Below are positions 60,158 to 63,590 of a stretch of 63,590 nt of DNA, piece after piece (within the stretch, counting starts at the first letter, position 1; each line of letters starts with the position of its first letter). The translations under genes and the position numbers were made by a program. This DNA is from Bacteroidales bacterium (GTDB taxonomy: Bacteria > Bacteroidota > Bacteroidia > Bacteroidales > P3): NCBI GenBank assembly GCA_017545365.1, contig JAFWOP010000050.1:1-63590 (forward strand). The letters are read 5' to 3'. Below the pieces are notes generated by a model, which was not told the origin of the DNA, did no database searches, and worked only from the letters and a program-made list of their open reading frames with translations.

Positions 60158-61129
60158 ATGAAAAATAGAGTTTTTTCCCTTATATTTGCAGCCCTGGCGG
60201 CTGGAGTTTTTGCATCCTGCGAGAAAGTGATAGAATTCGACGGTGAGATTACCGAGCCCTACCTTGTGCTCATCTCCCACCCCGAAGCTGACAGCACATG
60301 GACCATGAAGGTGTCGCAAAGCCGCTTCTTCCTCAGCAATGCCAACATCCCTGAGATTAACAATGCCCAGGTAGAGGTCTCTATTATCGGCAAGGCCGCC
60401 AACTCGCTCGCAACATATGAAGGTGACGGCATTTACAACACCAGCCTTGTCCCCCAGCCCGGCGACAGTTTGACCATCCGCGTCAATGCCCCCAACAGGG
60501 ATGAAATCACTGCGGCCTGCCGTATTCCCCAACGTCCCACTGTGTCGGATTTTCGGATAGAGTACGACACCACCGTCCATGAGTACACTTGGACAGACTA
60601 TTATACCGACAGTACCTATGTGGAGCGTGACATCAACGGCAGCCTCAACCTCCACTTCAAGATTCACGACCCTGCCGGTGAGCATAACTACTACATGCTG
60701 CGCCTTGCCACCTTTGTGGGCGAATGGAGCTACCGCTATATTGATGTCGAAGACAATGTCCTTTTCGACATTGATGCCACCAACGAGGTGTTTGACTTCG
60801 AGGACGATGTACCTAACGCTGGCACCTACGTCCTCTTCACCGACGAGCGTATCAACGGCAAGACCCACCCGACTAATGTAAGCATCTACATCGGGTCAAT
60901 CTCGAACAACAGTAACATACACGACACCAACGGCTTTGCCACATTCCCCTGCCGTCTTGAAATCTCTGCCATCAGCCGCGACCTATATTTGTACTTGAAA
61001 ACAAAAAAGGCCGCAAACAACCAAGACGGATTTACACAGATACTCTCCGAACCCGTGCAGGTACACACCAACATCAACGGAGGCATCGGTATCCTGGGTG
61101 CCAGTTCTAAGAGCGTCATCAATTTTTAA
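60158..61129 (+). CDS. DUF4249 family lipoprotein
   Basis: A 323-residue lipoprotein from the ATG at 60158: MKNRVFSLIFAALAAGVFASC is a lipoprotein signal with the lipobox cysteine. The mature part (CEKVIEFDGEITEPYLVLISHP) and later beta-rich sequence fit DUF4249, which accompanies TonB-dependent receptors in Bacteroidetes. It is probably a surface or periplasmic partner of the upstream receptor. It ends 3 bases before the next gene, so the cluster is likely one operon. Longer frames that start in the receptor gene are not real. Confidence 0.88.
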   Translation: MKNRVFSLIFAALAAGVFASCEKVIEFDGEITEPYLVLISHPEADSTWTMKVSQSRFFLSNANIPEINNAQVEVSIIGKAANSLATYEGDGIYNTSLVPQPGDSLTIRVNAPNRDEITAACRIPQRPTVSDFRIEYDTTVHEYTWTDYYTDSTYVERDINGSLNLHFKIHDPAGEHNYYMLRLATFVGEWSYRYIDVEDNVLFDIDATNEVFDFEDDVPNAGTYVLFTDERINGKTHPTNVSIYIGSISNNSNIHDTNGFATFPCRLEISAISRDLYLYLKTKKAANNQDGFTQILSEPVQVHTNINGGIGILGASSKSVINF

Positions 61130-61132
61130 TAA

Positions 61133-62080
61133 ATGGCACGCATTCTTATCACCGACCGCACCGACCCGGTACTTCAAGAAACCCTTGAGGCTGCCGGTCA
61201 CCTAGTGGCAGTAGACACCCATGTGAGCTATGACACCCTATTGCAAACCATCGGACAGTATGACGCGCTGGTTGTGCGCAGCAAGATTAATATTGACAAG
61301 AACTTCCTCGACCATGCCCGCCACCTGCGCTGTATAGGACGTGTAGGAGCTGGAATGGAGACCATCGATGTGGAGTATGCCGAAAGTCTTGGCATCCGAT
61401 GCCTCAACTCGCCCGAAGGCAACCGTGTGGCCGTAGGGGAGCATGCTCTAGGGCTCCTTCTCGCGCTCCTTGACAACATAGCCCGCGCCGATGCTGAAGT
61501 ACGCCGAGGGCTGTGGCAGCGCGAAGCCAACCGTGGCTGGGAACTGAAGGGACGCACTGTCGGCATCATCGGCTTCGGCAATATGGGCAGTGCCTTCGCC
61601 CAACGGTTGCAAGGCTTCGAATGCGACATCATCGCTTACGATAGGTATAAGCCCGCAGGTTACGCTCCCGCCTACGTGCAGGAAGTGTCGCTCGAAGAGC
61701 TACAGGAACGTGCCGAAGTACTCAGCCTCCATGTGCCACTCACTCCCGAGACACACCACATGGTAGACCGTCAATTCATCAATGGCCTCCGCCACCCATT
61801 CTTTCTTATCAACACCTCGCGCGGTGCTGTGGTGAATACCCCCGACCTGGTGGAGGCTCTCGAGAAGCAACAAATCCTTGGAGCCGCCCTCGATGTGATA
61901 GAGTATGAGGACATGAGCCGCGACGGTCTCGACTTGGAACACCTGCCCACCGCCTTCCAATACCTAATCGATTCTCCCCGCACCGTTCTCACCCCCCATG
62001 TGGCCGGCTGGACAGTCGAGTCGCACTACAAACTGGCTAAAGTTTTGGCGGATAAAATGATTCACACATTAACGCATTAA
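61133..62080 (+). CDS. D-isomer-specific 2-hydroxyacid dehydrogenase
   Basis: A 315-residue NAD-dependent enzyme of the D-2-hydroxyacid dehydrogenase family. VGRVGAGMETIDVEYAESLG, GRTVGIIGFGNMGSAFAQRL (nucleotide site, about 140-160), INTSRGAVVNTPDLVEAL with the catalytic Arg, and LTPHVAGWTVESH with the catalytic His. Possibly a phosphoglycerate- or 2-oxo-acid reductase. The ATG directly follows the DUF4249 stop by 3 bases. It is separate from the small-acid module at 7-15 kb. Confidence 0.9.
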   Translation: MARILITDRTDPVLQETLEAAGHLVAVDTHVSYDTLLQTIGQYDALVVRSKINIDKNFLDHARHLRCIGRVGAGMETIDVEYAESLGIRCLNSPEGNRVAVGEHALGLLLALLDNIARADAEVRRGLWQREANRGWELKGRTVGIIGFGNMGSAFAQRLQGFECDIIAYDRYKPAGYAPAYVQEVSLEELQERAEVLSLHVPLTPETHHMVDRQFINGLRHPFFLINTSRGAVVNTPDLVEALEKQQILGAALDVIEYEDMSRDGLDLEHLPTAFQYLIDSPRTVLTPHVAGWTVESHYKLAKVLADKMIHTLTH

Positions 62081-62104
62081 CACGTTCACACATTAACACA
62101 CCCC

Positions 62105-62671
62105 ATGCTGATAGTACAAGACTGCATCATCTCAGAAGACATCGCCGACCAGTGCTTTTGTTGCGACCTTGCCCAATGCAAAGGGCAATGCTGCGTAGAG
62201 GGAGACTGCGGTGCCCCACTCCTCGAGGATGAGATTCCCATCCTGGAGCGCATCCTGCCCACTGTCGAACCCTATATGACTGAGGCGGGTCGCGAAGTCG
62301 TCCACCGCGAAGGAGTGTCGGGGTTAGACAATGCCGCCGAGCCCTGCACCCCATTGGTCAACAACCGCGAATGCGCCTATGTGGCATGGGGCGAAGACGG
62401 CACCGCCTTCTGCGCCATCGAACAGGCCTATCGCGACGAAAAGATTGATTGGCCAAAGCCCATCAGCTGCCACCTCTACCCTCTCCGTGTGGACGAGTAT
62501 GGCGAGTTTAAGTCTGTCAACTATCACCGCTGGGACGTTTGCCGCTGTGCCGTAGCCAAAGGCAGGGGATGTGGTGTGCCACTATACCAATACCTTCGCG
62601 AACCCCTTATCCGCCGTTTCGGCCAAGAATGGTACAACGAACTGGTGCAAAGCATAGGGGACAACGGCTAA
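62105..62671 (+). CDS. DUF3109 family cysteine-rich protein
   Basis: A 188-residue protein with an N-terminal cysteine cluster (CFCCDLAQCKGQCCVEGDCG, residues about 18-37) and further cysteines in CAYVAWGEDGTAFCAIEQ, ISCHLYPLRVDEYG and DVCRCAVAKGRGCG. This set fits DUF3109, possibly a metal- or Fe-S-binding protein, with no known role. It starts 24 bases after the dehydrogenase gene. Confidence 0.9.
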   Translation: MLIVQDCIISEDIADQCFCCDLAQCKGQCCVEGDCGAPLLEDEIPILERILPTVEPYMTEAGREVVHREGVSGLDNAAEPCTPLVNNRECAYVAWGEDGTAFCAIEQAYRDEKIDWPKPISCHLYPLRVDEYGEFKSVNYHRWDVCRCAVAKGRGCGVPLYQYLREPLIRRFGQEWYNELVQSIGDNG

Positions 62672-62779
62672 TCTACTTGATAGGAGGGGCAATGTCATTA
62701 ACACCTAATCACAACACCACGGCATAAAAATATCGCCCTACGGACAATATTTTTTGACAAGAGGTGTTATATGGTAATT

Positions 62780-63448
62780 ATGGAGCAGAAAAGAAAGAAA
62801 CAATACATTATCGCATGGTGTCTGATAGGCACCATCCTGATTATCGACCAAGTGGTCAAAATCATGGTAAAGACCCACATGCACATTGGTGAAGAGATAC
62901 CCTTGATTGGAAGTTGGTGCACCCTTCATTTCGTCGAGAATGAGGGATTCGCTTTTGGCATGAAACTTGGCGGAAGCATTGGCAAAATAATCCTCTCGCT
63001 GTTCCGACTTGTGGCATCGGGCGCACTAATCTGGTTCCTAACGAGCCTTATCAAAAAAGGCATCCGTACCCCTGTAGTCATCTATCTCTCCCTAATCATT
63101 GTGGGAGCCTTGGGCAATTTGATTGACAGCTGCTTCTATGGGCTCATCTTCAATGAGAGCTACTACAATGTGGCCGAGATGTTCCCTTCGGGTGGTGGCT
63201 ACGCGCCCCTGCTCCAAGGCCGAGTAGTGGACATGTTCTACTTCCCCATCATCAACTCACAATGGCCCGCATGGATTCCCTTTGTGGGAGGAAAGCCCTT
63301 TTTCTTCTTCAGTGCCATCTTCAATGTGGCAGACGCTGCCATCTCCATAGGTGCTGTTTGGTTCATCATAGACCAGCTGTTTTTTGCCGAAAAAGCGAAA
63401 AAAAAGGGCAATTTGGAGCAAGTCTCTGAGGACTCATCGAAAAAATAA
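62780..63448 (+). CDS. lspA: Lipoprotein signal peptidase (signal peptidase II)
   Basis: A 222-residue integral inner-membrane aspartic protease, from the ATG at 62780 (MEQKRKKQYIIAWC); an upstream in-frame ATG at 62771 would add three residues. IDQVVKIMVK and VENEGFAFG near the N-terminus, LGNLIDSCFYG, VVDMFYFPI and FNVADAAISIGAVWF hold the two catalytic aspartates. It is longer than E. coli LspA because of a loop between helices 3 and 4, as usual in Bacteroidetes. It processes the many lipoproteins, including DUF4249 and Wza types in this window. C-terminus is charged. Confidence 0.95.
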   Translation: MEQKRKKQYIIAWCLIGTILIIDQVVKIMVKTHMHIGEEIPLIGSWCTLHFVENEGFAFGMKLGGSIGKIILSLFRLVASGALIWFLTSLIKKGIRTPVVIYLSLIIVGALGNLIDSCFYGLIFNESYYNVAEMFPSGGGYAPLLQGRVVDMFYFPIINSQWPAWIPFVGGKPFFFFSAIFNVADAAISIGAVWFIIDQLFFAEKAKKKGNLEQVSEDSSKK

Positions 63449-63491
63449 TTCTACACTTATCAGCAACTTACAACTTTTTGCAAAAAAATAT

Positions 63492-63522
63492 TTTGCTGTT
63501 TGAAAAAAAAGTAGTATTTTTG
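63492..63522 (+). promoter_or_regulatory. Promoter of the tRNA at the right edge
   Basis: TTTG at 63492-63495, exactly 19 bases of spacer, and TATTTTTG at 63515-63522 match the Bacteroidetes -33/-7 consensus. It precedes the tRNA start by about 38 bases. Confidence 0.75.
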
Positions 63523-63560
63523 CAAACGATTTCAAGAGAGAAATTCTACTTGTTTCGGCT

Positions 63561-63590
63561 GGCGTTGTAGCTCAGTTGGTAGAGCAGAGG
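63561..63590 (+). tRNA. tRNA gene, 5' part (anticodon outside the window)
   Basis: GGCGTTG is the 5' acceptor strand, TA the linker, GCTC-AGTTGGTA-GAGC a D-arm, then A and the start GAGG of the anticodon stem. The anticodon is outside the window, so the amino acid cannot be given. The gene begins at 63561. Confidence 0.9.

Noticed and set aside
60089..60868. A 259-codon minus-strand frame opposite the DUF4249 gene
   Set aside because: Shadow of a GC-rich gene; Val/Gly-rich without recognisable domain.
62692..62727. Small ORF (MSLTPNHNTTA) after a GGAGG sequence upstream of lspA
   Set aside because: Shine-Dalgarno sequences carry little weight in Bacteroidetes; eleven codons cannot be supported.

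Overview
The window looks like a Bacteroidales chromosome (Bacteroides/Prevotella relatives). The pointers are an UpxY-type NusG paralogue heading a polysaccharide locus, promoters of the TTTG - about 19 nt - TAnnTTTG type, a TonB-receptor/DUF4249 pair, GxxExxY genes, and intergenic palindromic and heptamer repeats. Genus is not decided.

Positions 1-52017 form one very large capsule/exopolysaccharide locus, all transcribed on the minus strand (read right to left). Head: UDP-glucose dehydrogenase, UpxY antiterminator, three paralogous family-2 glycosyltransferases around a Stealth phosphotransferase, and a polysaccharide deacetylase (52.0-44.5 kb). Next is an unusual block (44.1-34.6 kb) of five sugar-transfer-associated ATP-grasp proteins, two PP-loop (QueC-like) proteins and an opine-dehydrogenase-like enzyme, followed by a GT4. 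A Wza-type export lipoprotein at 33 kb seems to open a second sub-locus: an ATP-grasp ligase, the dTDP-3-acetamido-3,6-dideoxyhexose pathway (rmlB, rmlA, two FdtA-type isomerases, FdtC and FdtB), Wzx flippase and Wzy polymerase. Decayed second copies of fdtA, fdtC and fdtB surround wzx-wzy, and an IS4-family element sits in the fdtA relic with a visible 6-bp target duplication. Then come two GT4s (one WbuB-like), a GNAT enzyme, a deacetylase and the initiating sugar-phosphate transferase.

Positions 15.2-7.1 kb hold a compact module of small-acid enzymes: ATP-grasp ligase, U32-like TIM-barrel protein, Ter-type HpcH lyase, aldo/keto reductase, MmgE/PrpD protein, ThDP decarboxylase and a two-subunit Fe-S hydro-lyase. 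I infer that it makes an unusual acyl or side-chain precursor. The 3' part (7.1-2.4 kb) is the UDP-L-FucNAc pathway (fnlA, fnlC, fnlB), interrupted twice by GxxExxY cassettes bounded by inverted repeats, then a nucleotidyltransferase, WbuC and a truncated DegT aminotransferase.

Positions 52.6-63.6 kb are plus-strand, more GC-rich chromosome: a HindVP-like restriction-modification pair flanked by a 66-bp direct repeat of the start of the next gene (M16 peptidase), then an ion channel, TonB receptor, DUF4249 lipoprotein, 2-hydroxyacid dehydrogenase, DUF3109 protein, LspA, and the 5' part of a tRNA with a good promoter.

Most promising as undescribed biology: the ATP-grasp/PP-loop/opine-dehydrogenase block, the small-acid module, the R-M insertion with target duplication, and the heptamer insertion inside fdtB. 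All functional statements are inferred from sequence; no search was run.
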